Source: VRUE01 sp963780815
Lineage (GTDB): Bacteria; Actinomycetota; Thermoleophilia; Solirubrobacterales; 70-9
DNA: 64,000 nt
Assembly: GCA_963780815.1 (NCBI GenBank)
Contig: CAWADG010000014.1
Coordinates: forward strand, 1-64,000
Direction of reading: 5' to 3'
Shown here piece after piece: positions 56,024 through 64,000 of the stretch (positions are counted from its first letter, which is position 1; each line of letters opens with the position of its first letter). Below the pieces are notes generated by a model. The model was given only the letters and a program-made list of their open reading frames with translations. It was not told the DNA's origin and did not search any database. Made by a program: the position numbers and the translations under genes.

Positions 56024-58612
56024 ATGGCCAAGACCAGCGAAGTTGCCGCGCAAGTGGCAGCAGTTCCTTCAGCCGCCGACATCGAGCGGGCGGCCGAGTT
56101 TGCCCGCGAGCCGTTCCTGCTCGACGGCGAGGGCCCCGAGGCGCTGGCTCCGGGGACGGCGCGGCGCGAAGCGCTCGACGCCGCCATCGCCGAGCTCGAC
56201 CAGGGCCTCGAGAGCCCCTCGATCGAGTGGCGGCGAAACTACTCGCTGCTGCTCGGTCTCGAGCGGCTCCTGGCGGAGGAGCCGCCGAAGCTGCGGGACG
56301 GCGCCGAGCTCAACCCGCATCAGGTCGACGCGCTGTCCGGGACCCTGACCGAGCTGATCGCCGAGCAGCAGGTCGCCCTCAACGGCGGCGGCCGCAACGG
56401 CGGCAACGGCAGCGCGGCGGAGGTCGCGGCCCCGACGGCCGCCACCGAGGACGGTGCAGACGACGATGGCGATGAGGGTGAGGAGCCGCTCGAGGACGAG
56501 GAGCTCGCCGCCGACGAGGAGCCACAGGACTGGGACGAGCCGAAGGGCGAGGACGAGGAGGAGCAGGTCGCCGAGGCCCCCGAGGATCCCGGCGCCGCTC
56601 GGCGCTTCTGGTTCGAGCACGCGACCGGCGCCGGCAAGACCGTCGCCGCGGTCGGGTTCATCGACGCATCGCGGACCGGCGGCGTCCTGATCCTTACCCA
56701 CCGCCGCAACCTCGTCGACCAGTTCATCGGCGAGATCTCCGATCGCGGCTACAAGGAGCGCCTGCGGCCGCCGCTGCTCGACGGCCGCGACGACCCCGAC
56801 GGCCCGGTCACGGTCGAGACCTACCAGTGGTTCGTCCGCAACCACAAGAAGATCTCCGACGCCTACTCGATCGTCATCTGCGACGAGGCCCATACCGCGC
56901 TCGGGGAGAAAACCAGCGCCTGCATCCGCGCCTGGGACGGTCCGGTGTTCATCGGCATGACCGCGACCGGGGCGCTGATCGCGCGCCACGTCGCCGACCT
57001 CTTCCCGACCCAGACCTCGCGGTTCGACCTCGCCCAGGCGGCCCGCCGGGGCGTGATCGCGCCGCTTCGCTGCATGAGGATCCCGCCCGGCCCCGGGGTA
57101 CGGACGATCGCCAAGGTGCCGCTCCGCAAGGGCGAGGTCGACCAGGACTTCGACCAGGAGGAGCTCGCCGCCCTGCTCGACCAGGAGCCGTTCAACGTCG
57201 CGATCGCCGACCTCTACAAGACCCGCTTCAAGGACGTGCCCGGCGTCCTCTACACCGCCGGCGTCCAGCACGCGAAGAACGTCGCCAAGGCGCTCCAGAA
57301 CGCCGGGATCGACGCCCGCGCCGTCTCCGGTGAGACGCCGAAGCGCGAACTCGCCGAGATCCTCGCCGGGTTCGAGCGCGGCGAGGTCGACGTCCTCTGC
57401 AACGCGATGCTGCTCGCCGAGGGCTGGAACTCACCGCGGGCGACGATCTGCATGCACCTGGCGCCGACCGCCTCGCGCCGCGTCTACCAGCAGCGGGTCG
57501 GGCGCGTCACCCGCCGCGCCCCCGGCAAGGAGGCCGGGCTGGTCGTCGACTTCGTCCACCCGGCGACCACCCACGACGAGACGATCGTCACCCTCCACAG
57601 CCTGCTCGACCGCGATGTCTACCGCGGCGGCGCGATCGTGATCGGCCCGGTCCGACGCGGCCGCGGCCGCCGGGTCCGCGTCGAGCGTCGGGTCGTCCCC
57701 GTGTCCGAGGACCCCGAGCGCCGCACACAGGTGCTGGAACGGGAGATGTGGCGGATCGCGGTCGAGAACCTCGACTACCCCGAGCGCCACGCCTGGGCGG
57801 CGCTCGCCGGCGCCCGCGTCAACCCGCAGAACTGGCGCCGGGCGCGGGCGATGCTGCAGAACGACAAGACGAAGGAGCTGCGCCGCCGCTTCCTGCTGAC
57901 CTGCATCCAGCGCAATCGCAACTCGCAGCTGCGGCTGAAAGCGCTGGCCGAGGTCGCGGACCTCCGCGACGCCGACGCCTTCGACGACGCGATCGACATC
58001 GTCGGCACCTGGAGCCGCGACGACAAGCGGGCGGGGACCAAGACTCTGTTGCAGGCCCTGGTCGACAAACGGATCGGCCGCCGCGACCAGGCCCAGGCCT
58101 GGGTCTGGCGGCTCGCCTCCTACACCCGTGAGCTGCACGAAGAGTACGCGGTGCAGCGCTGGCCGGAGACGAAGCGCCTGCTCGGTCTGCTGGTCAACTC
58201 ATCCGGCCGCGCCCACGGCCGCAACGCCCGCCGCCTCGTCCACGCGGCGCGCAAACAGGATCGCCGCCTCGCGGTCGCGCTGTTGGCCGCGGCCGTCTCC
58301 CACACGCCCGAAGGCGAGGAGGTCCTGCGCGGCGCACGGATGCGGATGGCCCGCAAACCGTCGGCGACGGCGCGGGAACTGCTGCGGAACTTCCCGAAAG
58401 GCGGCAAGCGGCGCCGCAAGCGCAAAAAGGCGAAAGGCGGAGGCGAGAATGGCAGCGGGAACGGTGCCGCGAACGAGGCGGTCGCCGAGGCCAGCTCCGC
58501 CAACGGGGAGGCCGACGCCCAGGTCGAGGCCGCCGAGAACGGGTCAGACGCTGAGGTGGACCTCGCCGGCGCCGAGGGCGACGCGGTCGCCGCCGGCGAC
58601 GACGACGAGTAG
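56024..58612 (+). CDS. Superfamily II DEAH-type helicase
   Basis: 862 aa. An N-terminal region of about 195 residues ends in an acidic low-complexity stretch (EEPLEDEELAADEEPQDWDE). The helicase core has Walker A HATGAGKT (about 203-210), motif Ia ILTHRRNLVDQF, DEAH box CDEAHTA (about 286), TATG (about 311) and motif VI QQRVGRVTRR (about 488). The type resembles restriction-subunit or RadD-like SF2 enzymes. A long C-terminal helical domain (about 560-780) and an acidic, Ala/Glu-rich tail follow. No methylase or nuclease gene is adjacent, so a repair or RNA/DNA remodelling role is more likely than restriction. The last 69 bp overlap the converging birA gene. Confidence 0.88.
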   Translation: MAKTSEVAAQVAAVPSAADIERAAEFAREPFLLDGEGPEALAPGTARREALDAAIAELDQGLESPSIEWRRNYSLLLGLERLLAEEPPKLRDGAELNPHQVDALSGTLTELIAEQQVALNGGGRNGGNGSAAEVAAPTAATEDGADDDGDEGEEPLEDEELAADEEPQDWDEPKGEDEEEQVAEAPEDPGAARRFWFEHATGAGKTVAAVGFIDASRTGGVLILTHRRNLVDQFIGEISDRGYKERLRPPLLDGRDDPDGPVTVETYQWFVRNHKKISDAYSIVICDEAHTALGEKTSACIRAWDGPVFIGMTATGALIARHVADLFPTQTSRFDLAQAARRGVIAPLRCMRIPPGPGVRTIAKVPLRKGEVDQDFDQEELAALLDQEPFNVAIADLYKTRFKDVPGVLYTAGVQHAKNVAKALQNAGIDARAVSGETPKRELAEILAGFERGEVDVLCNAMLLAEGWNSPRATICMHLAPTASRRVYQQRVGRVTRRAPGKEAGLVVDFVHPATTHDETIVTLHSLLDRDVYRGGAIVIGPVRRGRGRRVRVERRVVPVSEDPERRTQVLEREMWRIAVENLDYPERHAWAALAGARVNPQNWRRARAMLQNDKTKELRRRFLLTCIQRNRNSQLRLKALAEVADLRDADAFDDAIDIVGTWSRDDKRAGTKTLLQALVDKRIGRRDQAQAWVWRLASYTRELHEEYAVQRWPETKRLLGLLVNSSGRAHGRNARRLVHAARKQDRRLAVALLAAAVSHTPEGEEVLRGARMRMARKPSATARELLRNFPKGGKRRRKRKKAKGGGENGSGNGAANEAVAEASSANGEADAQVEAAENGSDAEVDLAGAEGDAVAAGDDDE

Positions 58613-59242
58613 GTCTCCCGTCTCGCTGACGCCATCGGCGACGCCTGAGCCGCCGTCCCAGGAAATCTCGCGACCGCGGAGTGCGTCGCGCGCCTCCCAG
58701 GCCTGAAGGATCTCCTTCGACTCCGCGTCGACCCAGGTTCCGAGGGTCTCATCGAGGACCGCCCGGGCCGCTTCCGGCGCCTGGGCCGAGCCGAGCGAGG
58801 TCGCGGTCTCGCGCAGCTCGGGCGGAAATTCATCGCTCGAGATCGCCAGGTTCAGCCCGACCCCAATCACCGCCCACCCGTTCTGCGGCCTGGCCTCGAT
58901 CAGGATCCCCGCCAGCTTGCGCTCCGCGACCCAGATGTCGTTCGGCCACTTGATCCGGCACTCGATCCCCTCCTCGAGGCTCTCGGCCGCAGCGCAGACC
59001 GCGACGGCGGCGGCGAGCGGAAGCAGCGCGTGGCGCTTCTCGAGCGGGCGGACGATCGCGGAGTAGAGGAGGGCGCCGCCCGCGGGCGCGGTCCAGCTCC
59101 GGCCCTGGCGGCCGCGCCCCGCGGTCTGCTCGGCGGCGGTGACGACGGTCCCTCCGGGAGCGCCGGCGCCGGCGAGCTCACGCGCGCGGGAGTTGGTCGA
59201 GTCGGTGACCCGGTAGTGCCGGTGCGGCGCCCCAAACCTCAT
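58544..59242 (-). CDS. birA: Biotin--[acetyl-CoA-carboxylase] ligase
   Basis: 232 aa, the short class without an N-terminal HTH, so it should not act as a repressor. The catalytic GRGRQGRSW (residues 42-50) binds biotinyl-AMP; KWPNDIW (98-104) and KLAGILIEARP (109-119) are the other family motifs, and VIGVGLNL follows. A small C-terminal SH3-like domain (about 190-225) is present. It joins biotin to the carrier domain of biotin-dependent carboxylases. It is 44 bp downstream of cobA-hemD in the same direction and its 3' end overlaps the helicase gene by 69 bp. Confidence 0.93.
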   Translation of the reverse strand: MRFGAPHRHYRVTDSTNSRARELAGAGAPGGTVVTAAEQTAGRGRQGRSWTAPAGGALLYSAIVRPLEKRHALLPLAAAVAVCAAAESLEEGIECRIKWPNDIWVAERKLAGILIEARPQNGWAVIGVGLNLAISSDEFPPELRETATSLGSAQAPEAARAVLDETLGTWVDAESKEILQAWEARDALRGREISWDGGSGVADGVSETGDLLVVVAGGDRVALGAGEVHLSV

Positions 59243-59286
59243 GGATGTCGCAGTTTCCTTCGTCGGGTGGAGGGAACTGCGACAGC

Positions 59287-60792
59287 TCAGCGGGAGGCAT
59301 CGGCGAGCAGGGCCGCGAGGAGGCCCTCGATGTCATGGCGCTCGGCCTCGGCGTGGACGGTGAGCCCCGCCTCCCGCGCCGCCTCGCTGGTGACCGGGCC
59401 GATCGAGATCACACGGGCGCCTTTGGGGAAGCTTCCGCCGAGCGCCTCGGTCAGGTTTCGGACCGTCGAGGAGGAGGTGAAGGTGATGTAGCCGGCTTCC
59501 CCGGCCGCCCTGATCGCCTCCGGCGCCGGCTGCTCGCGGACCGTCTCGTAGATGGCGACGTCGTCGACCTCGGCGCCGCGGTCGCGAATGCCCTCCGGGA
59601 GGACGTCGCGGGCCGCGGCCGCGCGGGCGAGGAGGACGCGACGGCCATCGACCTCGGTCTCGGCGAGGGCATCGAGAAGCGCCTCGGCGACGAAGCGCTC
59701 GGGGACGATGTCGGCCTCGATGCCGCGCGCGCTCAGCTCGCCGGCGGTGCCGGGCCCGATCGCGGCGACGGTGGCGCCGGCCAGCGCCCGTGCGTCGCGC
59801 CCCGCCGCCCGCAGCGCCTCGAACAGGAGGCGGACCCCGTTCGGGCTCGTCAGGCAGACGACCGAGTAGGCGTCGATCTCGGCCACCGCCCGGCGCACCT
59901 CATCGCTCTCGATCCGGGGCTCGATCCTGATCGCGGGCAGCTCGATCACCTCGGCTCCGAGCCGACGCAGGGTCCGGGCGAGGCCGCTGGCCTGCGCCCG
60001 GGCTCGGGTGACGACGACGCTGCGGCCGTGCAGGGGGCGCTGCTCGAGCCAGGCGAGGACATCGCGCCGGCCGACCACCTCGCCGACGACGATCACCGCG
60101 GGCGCGCCGATGCCCGCCCGCTCGACCTCGGATGCGAGGGTGCCGAGCGTCGCCGTCACGGTCCGCTGTCCGGCCATCGTCCCCCGCTCGACGGCAGCCG
60201 CCGGCTGGTCCGGGTCGCGTCCGCCGGCGATCAGCGCCGCGGCATTCTCGGAGAGCCGTTTGACTCCCATGTAAAGGACGAGAGTCCCCGGGAAGCGCGC
60301 CAGCGCCTCCCAGTCGAGCCCGGTCTCCGCCTTCTCCGGGTCCTCGTGGCCGGTGACGAACGCGACCGCCGAGGCGTCGTCGCGATGGGTCACCGGGATC
60401 CCGGCGTAGGCGGTCGCCGCCACCCCGGCGGTGACGCCGGGCACGACCTCGAACTCGACCCCCGCCCCGCGCAGCGCTTCGGCCTCCTCGCCGCCGCGGC
60501 CGAAGACGAAGGGGTCGCCGCCCTTGAGGCGGACGACGCTGTTTCCGGAGCGCGCCGCCTCGACCAACCGCTCGGAGATCTCATCCTGGGGGACCGAGGG
60601 CCGACCGGGCTCCTTTCCGACATAGACGAGCTCGGCATCCGCGCGGGCGCCGTCGAGGGCGCCGGGCGGTATCAGCCTGTCGTGGTAGATGACGTCGGCG
60701 CCGGCGATCAGCTCCAGCGCCCGCGCGGTCATAAGTCCCGGATCACCGGGACCGGCGCCGACCAGGTAGACGACTCCCGGTCGCACGCTCAT
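59287..60792 (-). CDS. cobA-hemD: Uroporphyrinogen-III C-methyltransferase / uroporphyrinogen-III synthase fusion
   Basis: 501 aa. Residues about 1-245 are the SAM-dependent methyltransferase (VGAGPGDPGLMTARALELI, VVRLKGGDPFVFGRGGEEAE, VPGVTAGVAATAYAGIPVTHR, GTLVLYMGVKRL). Residues about 255-500 are uroporphyrinogen-III synthase (SVVVTRARAQASGLARTLRRLGAEV, CLTSPNGVRLLFEAL, YITFTSSSTVRNLTEAL, ISIGPVTSEAAREAGL). The first activity sends uroporphyrinogen III to precorrin-2 (siroheme or cobalamin); the second closes the macrocycle of hydroxymethylbilane. The hemC gene lies 21 bp upstream and supplies the substrate. The fusion is known from other Gram-positive bacteria. Confidence 0.95.
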   Translation of the reverse strand: MSVRPGVVYLVGAGPGDPGLMTARALELIAGADVIYHDRLIPPGALDGARADAELVYVGKEPGRPSVPQDEISERLVEAARSGNSVVRLKGGDPFVFGRGGEEAEALRGAGVEFEVVPGVTAGVAATAYAGIPVTHRDDASAVAFVTGHEDPEKAETGLDWEALARFPGTLVLYMGVKRLSENAAALIAGGRDPDQPAAAVERGTMAGQRTVTATLGTLASEVERAGIGAPAVIVVGEVVGRRDVLAWLEQRPLHGRSVVVTRARAQASGLARTLRRLGAEVIELPAIRIEPRIESDEVRRAVAEIDAYSVVCLTSPNGVRLLFEALRAAGRDARALAGATVAAIGPGTAGELSARGIEADIVPERFVAEALLDALAETEVDGRRVLLARAAAARDVLPEGIRDRGAEVDDVAIYETVREQPAPEAIRAAGEAGYITFTSSSTVRNLTEALGGSFPKGARVISIGPVTSEAAREAGLTVHAEAERHDIEGLLAALLADASR

Positions 60793-60813
60793 TCCGGTGT
60801 TCCTCTTGTCGGA

Positions 60814-61707
60814 CTATTCGACATTTCGAACACCGGAAAGCCTTTCGGCGCGCGCGAGGATGTCGCGCGCGCCCGCGGCGGCGAGGCGCTCGGCGAGCAG
60901 CGCCCCGGCGGCGGCCGGCTGCTCGACCTCGAGCTCGACCCGATCGCGAACCCACTCGCTGCCGTCGGGCAGGCCGACGAAGGCATCGACCGCGATCCGC
61001 TCCCCGGCGAGCGAGGCATGGACGCCGATCGGGCTCGCGCAGGTCGCCTCGAGCAGGGAGACGACGGCCCGCTCCGCGGTCAGCGCGCGCAGCGCGCGCT
61101 CCTCCCCGATCGCCATCGCCGCCTCGAGCGAATCGGCGTCGCCGGCGCGGGCCTGGAGCACCAGGGCCCCCTGGCCCGCGGCCGGCGTCATCAGCTCGGC
61201 GGGAAGCTCGAACGCCGTCTCGCTCTCGCGGCCCAGCCGCTTCAGGCCCGCGGCAGCGAGGACGATCGCGTCGAGCTCGCCGTCGGCGAGCCGCCGCAGC
61301 CTGGTGTCGACGTTCCCGTGCAGCTCTCTCACCGCGAGGTCGGGGCGGGCCGCGAGGAGCTGCGAGCGCCGGCGCAGGCTCGCCGTCCCAACCCGGGCAC
61401 CCTCCGCGACCTCTTCGAGCGAGCCGCCGGCGCCGATCCAGACGTCAGCGGGGTCCTCGCGCGAGGGCACGGCGGCGATCGCCAGCCCCTCCGGCATCTC
61501 GGCCGGGACGTCCTTGGCCGAATGGACGCCGATCTCCGCCCGGCCCTCGAGCAGCGCGGCCTCGACCCCGCGCACGAAGCGGCCCTTGTCGCCCGGCTCG
61601 CCGTCGGAGGAGACCTCGACGATCTCGGCCCCGCCAAGCAGCTCTGCGACCCACTCGGCCTGGGCGAGCGCCAGGGCACTCCCCCTGGTCGCGAGGCGAA
61701 GCGCCAC
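60814..61707 (-). CDS. hemC: Hydroxymethylbilane synthase (porphobilinogen deaminase)
   Basis: 297 aa, normal length. ATRGSALALAQAEWV at the N-terminus, the catalytic Asp in HSAKDVPAEMPEGL (Asp66), the Arg-rich substrate loop GTASLRRRSQLLAARPDL, and the dipyrromethane cofactor Cys in LLEATCASPIGVHA (Cys223). It condenses four porphobilinogen molecules into hydroxymethylbilane, the substrate of HemD encoded next. It begins 8 nt after the hemA stop. Confidence 0.96.
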   Translation of the reverse strand: MALRLATRGSALALAQAEWVAELLGGAEIVEVSSDGEPGDKGRFVRGVEAALLEGRAEIGVHSAKDVPAEMPEGLAIAAVPSREDPADVWIGAGGSLEEVAEGARVGTASLRRRSQLLAARPDLAVRELHGNVDTRLRRLADGELDAIVLAAAGLKRLGRESETAFELPAELMTPAAGQGALVLQARAGDADSLEAAMAIGEERALRALTAERAVVSLLEATCASPIGVHASLAGERIAVDAFVGLPDGSEWVRDRVELEVEQPAAAGALLAERLAAAGARDILARAERLSGVRNVE

Positions 61708-61715
61708 GCGCGTCC

Positions 61716-63047
61716 CTAGCCGGACTTGCGGCGCCGGAGCTCGGTCACGTTCGCCCGGCCCTCGGCCTCCGGCTCGGTCACGACGTCGAGGCCGAACAGC
61801 TCGCGCAACGCGCTGACGTAGAGGTAGGCGTCGTCACTACCGGCCGCGCGCTTCATCCGCAGGGTCGGCTCGTGCAGAAGGCGGGACGCAACCGCGCGGG
61901 ACATCGCCGCCATCCGCTCGCGGTCGGCGTCGCTGAGGCTCTCCCACCGCCCCTCGTTCTCGGCCAGGATCCGGTCGACGATCTCGTCCGCCCGTTCGCG
62001 CAGCGACGCCACGGTCGGCACGACCGTGAGCGAGGCGAGCCAGCTTTCGAACCGGTCCTGCTCGGCCTCGAGAATCGGCTCCGCGCGCGGGGCTTCGGCT
62101 TGGCGCCCGCTCGCGTTGCGCTCGACGATCTGCTGGAAATCGTCGATGTCGTGGAGGGTGACCCCCGGGATCTGGCGGCACTCGGGCTCGATGTCGCGCG
62201 GCACCGCGATGTCGATCAGCAGCAGCGGCCGCTCCTCGCGGCTCGCCATCACCTGACCGAGCTCGTCGCGCTCGACGATGTGGTGGGGCGAGTTGGTCGC
62301 CGAGACCACGATGTCGGCCTTTCCGAGCTGCTCCGGCAGTTCCTCGAGGCGGACGGCGGTCCCGCCGAAGCGCTGGGCCAGGCCGATCGCCCGGTCGTGA
62401 TGACGGTTGGCGACGAAGACAGTGGCGACGCCGCGCGCGACCAGCGCCCGCGCGACTAGCTCGGCCGTTTCTCCGGCGCCGATCACGAGGACGCGGCGCT
62501 CGCCGAGGTCGCCGAGCGTGCGCCGGGCGAGCTCGACCGCCACCGAGGGGATCGAGACGCCGCGCTCGCCGATCGCGGTCTCCGCGCGGGCGCGGCCGCC
62601 GCCGGCGAGGGCGCCGCGGAAGAGTCGATTGAGGACCGGTCCTGTCGCACCCTCGACCAGGGCGAGCTCGTAGGCGCGCTTGACCTGGCCCTGGACCTCG
62701 GCCTCGCCGACGATCATCGAATCGAGCCCGGCGGTCACCCGGAACAGATGTCGCACGGCGTCGCTCGAGCGCAGCGAGTAGAGGTGGCTGAGCAGCTCGG
62801 TCGGGCGCAGCTCCGCCTGGCGGGTGAGAATGCCGAGGGCGGTCGACTCTGCTTCGACCGGGTCGGACACGATCAGGTAGAGCTCGGTCCGGTTGCAGGT
62901 CGATAGCGCGGCGGCCTCGTGGATCCCCTCGGCCGCCGTCAGCTCGTGGAGCGCTCCGACCGCCCGGCCCTCAGTCAGGGAGAGCCGCTCGCGCAGGTCG
63001 AGCGGCGCGGTCTTGTGCGAGACGCCGAGGGCCAGCAGCTCAGACAT
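61716..63047 (-). CDS. hemA: Glutamyl-tRNA reductase
   Basis: 443 aa from ATG 63047 (MSELLALGVSHKTAPLDLRER). A longer frame open to 63755 only reads through the ccm genes and is rejected. The nucleophile is Cys51 in LSTCNRTELYL; GLDSMIVGEAEVQGQVKRAY is the second signature; VLVIGAGETAELVARAL is the NADPH site; a C-terminal dimerisation helix follows. It reduces Glu-tRNA to glutamate-1-semialdehyde, the first step of C5-pathway tetrapyrrole synthesis. Its ATG shares one base with the stop of the preceding gene (TGATG), so translation is coupled to the CcmD-like gene. No hemL or hemB follows in the window. Confidence 0.95.
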   Translation of the reverse strand: MSELLALGVSHKTAPLDLRERLSLTEGRAVGALHELTAAEGIHEAAALSTCNRTELYLIVSDPVEAESTALGILTRQAELRPTELLSHLYSLRSSDAVRHLFRVTAGLDSMIVGEAEVQGQVKRAYELALVEGATGPVLNRLFRGALAGGGRARAETAIGERGVSIPSVAVELARRTLGDLGERRVLVIGAGETAELVARALVARGVATVFVANRHHDRAIGLAQRFGGTAVRLEELPEQLGKADIVVSATNSPHHIVERDELGQVMASREERPLLLIDIAVPRDIEPECRQIPGVTLHDIDDFQQIVERNASGRQAEAPRAEPILEAEQDRFESWLASLTVVPTVASLRERADEIVDRILAENEGRWESLSDADRERMAAMSRAVASRLLHEPTLRMKRAAGSDDAYLYVSALRELFGLDVVTEPEAEGRANVTELRRRKSG

Positions 63048-63337
63048 CAGATGTCGCCTCCTCTGCTCTCGCTCGGGCCAGCGGAAACAGAGATGGACTG
63101 GCCCTCGCTCCCGCGTCCGGGGGCGACGTGGCTCTCCTCGATCGTCGGCGCGCTCTCGCTCGTGTCGTCGCCGTTGTTCTTGTTCTGCTCGGCGAACCCG
63201 GCCAGGTCGCGTAGCTCCCTCTCGATCCGCTGCAGTTTGATCGCCATGATCGAGACGTAGACGACGAGCAGGACCATGAAGACGACGTAGGCGCCGGCGA
63301 CGTACTTGCCGGCCTCGTCGAGCGGCAAGGCGGGCAT
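63047..63337 (-). CDS. CcmD-like small membrane protein
   Basis: 96 aa. One membrane helix (about 13-33; YVAGAYVVFMVLLVVYVSIM) followed by a basic amphipathic stretch (IKLQRIERELRDL) is the CcmD pattern. The hydrophilic C-terminal extension (about 45-96) is longer than in proteobacterial CcmD. It starts directly after the stop of the CcmC gene. CcmD helps release or deliver holo-CcmE/heme in System I; the assignment rests on topology and on its neighbour. Confidence 0.75.
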   Translation of the reverse strand: MPALPLDEAGKYVAGAYVVFMVLLVVYVSIMAIKLQRIERELRDLAGFAEQNKNNGDDTSESAPTIEESHVAPGRGSEGQSISVSAGPSESRGGDI

Positions 63338-64000
63338 CTAGCTCACCTCCGGGGCGATCCGCGAGCGGGTGCCCGCAGGCGGGGCGTCGAGCGCGCGCCG
63401 CAGCCGCTTCACCTGGCCCGAGGCGCTCTTCGCGGTCAGCTCGAGCTTGACAAGGGTCAGCCAGAGCAGCGCCATCGCGGTCAGGCAGACGAGGAAGGTG
63501 AGCATCATCGAGCCCGGGAGGCCGCCGCCCGTGGTGGCGAAGACGCGCGGGTGGACGAGGCTTTCGGCGAGCCGCACCGCGATGAAGTTGAGCGGCACGA
63601 ATGCGCCGGCGGTGATCGCGAATACCGACGCGTACCGGGCCTGGCGGTCTCGATCCTCGATCGCGTAGCGGAACGGGTAGTAGGTCGCGTAGAGGAGGAA
63701 GACGATCAGGTAGCTGACCAGCGTCGGCTCGTCCCAGACCCACCAGTGGCCCCACGATGCCTTCGCCCAGATCGAGCCCGTGATCAGCACCGCGACGCCG
63801 AAGATCACCGAGATGTGGATCGAGACGTATGAGTAGGCGTCCCAGCGCCGGTCGCCGCTGCGGAGATGGAGGATCGCGAAGACGCCGCCGACGATGAAGC
63901 CGACCAGCGAGACCATCGCCAGCGGCACGTGGAGGTAGAAGATCTTCTGGATGAAGCCCTGGTCGGCGTCGTTCGGGGCGTAGAAGAAGACGAGCGAGAG
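63338..64000 (-). CDS. ccmC: CcmC-type heme handling protein, N-terminus beyond the window
   Basis: The frame is still open at 64000 and reads LSLVFFYAPNDADQGFIQKIFYLHVP at the edge, so only the very start is missing. Further helices follow, with the WWD-type motif in SWGHWWVWDEPTLVSY and conserved His residues (FYLHVP, LAESLVHPR). This is the CcmC/CcsA heme-binding membrane protein of cytochrome c maturation. It is first in the visible operon ccmC, ccmD-like, hemA, hemC, cobA-hemD. Confidence 0.92.
   Translation of the reverse strand, partial: LSLVFFYAPNDADQGFIQKIFYLHVPLAMVSLVGFIVGGVFAILHLRSGDRRWDAYSYVSIHISVIFGVAVLITGSIWAKASWGHWWVWDEPTLVSYLIVFLLYATYYPFRYAIEDRDRQARYASVFAITAGAFVPLNFIAVRLAESLVHPRVFATTGGGLPGSMMLTFLVCLTAMALLWLTLVKLELTAKSASGQVKRLRRALDAPPAGTRSRIAPEVS

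Noticed and set aside
55312..56187. A 291-aa version of the TlpA-like protein
   Set aside because: It would overlap the divergent helicase gene by 164 bp and put the lipoprotein signal in mid-protein; TTG 55863 has a ribosome site and a clean lipobox.
59245..61719. An 824-codon + strand frame across the hemC and cobA-hemD genes
   Set aside because: It is antisense to two genes with complete catalytic motifs; its Gly/Arg/Asp-rich composition is that of a high-GC shadow frame.
61716..63755. A 679-aa HemA with a long N-terminal extension
   Set aside because: The extension is a shadow of the CcmC and CcmD-like genes; GVSHKTAP, the normal HemA N-terminus, begins right after ATG 63047.

Overview
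The window reads as chromosomal DNA of a high-GC actinobacterium, most probably class Thermoleophilia (order Solirubrobacterales). This is inferred from gene content: a YtpB-type (DUF2600) terpene cyclase, TetR regulators that begin with a PWG motif and carry two complete TetR modules, and very large secreted beta-propeller/Fn3 proteins with Lys/Arg/His-rich tails. No 16S gene or database search supports the placement. Several single-base indels interrupt otherwise good reading frames in the first 44 kb, so the assembly probably carries residual sequencing errors.

The dominant feature is a set of giant secreted protein genes, all on the + strand (1-3756, 12476-29894, 32488-47089). There are two kinds. 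'A' proteins have a signal peptide, an NHL-like propeller, Fn3-like repeats and usually a second PD40-like propeller, ending in an ASDECHG motif and a basic tail. 'B' proteins (about 900-950 aa) are built of four related cysteine-containing modules. Each full-length A gene is followed directly by a B gene, usually with an ATGA overlap. The pairs fall into two matched subtypes (A-alpha/B-alpha and A-beta/B-beta), so the array is a tandem duplication of a four-gene unit: 16762-29894, 32488-47089, and the tail of a third copy at the left edge. Two of these arrays start just downstream of a shared promoter-like motif that occurs four times in the window. The function is unknown; an envelope or surface structure is the simplest inference. 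This is the best candidate for an undescribed system.

Between the arrays lie ordinary or accessory genes: an MMPL/RND-type transporter with two small secreted proteins (3973-8388); a DUF2600 terpene cyclase divergent from a TetR gene (8423-10271); a two-module TetR (10290-11561); a tRNA-Arg(CCT) gene (11983-12056); and a DHA2-type drug exporter divergent from its TetR repressor, with three copies of an inverted-repeat operator between them (30021-32159). To the right of the last array are a 21-nt fragment of the tRNA-Arg gene with its promoter, abutting a 5'-truncated gene (47091-47644), a second two-module TetR (48052-49347), a TetR-like protein that has no DNA-binding domain (49876-50394), and further secreted proteins.

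From about 52.3 kb on, the content is housekeeping. A minus-strand operon runs TlpA-like lipoprotein, NfeD, slipin, galT-like, unknown (55863 down to 52294). It is divergent from a superfamily II helicase (56024-58612). A second minus-strand operon carries CcmC, CcmD-like, HemA, HemC, CobA-HemD fusion and BirA (64000 down to 58544), linking cytochrome c maturation with tetrapyrrole synthesis.
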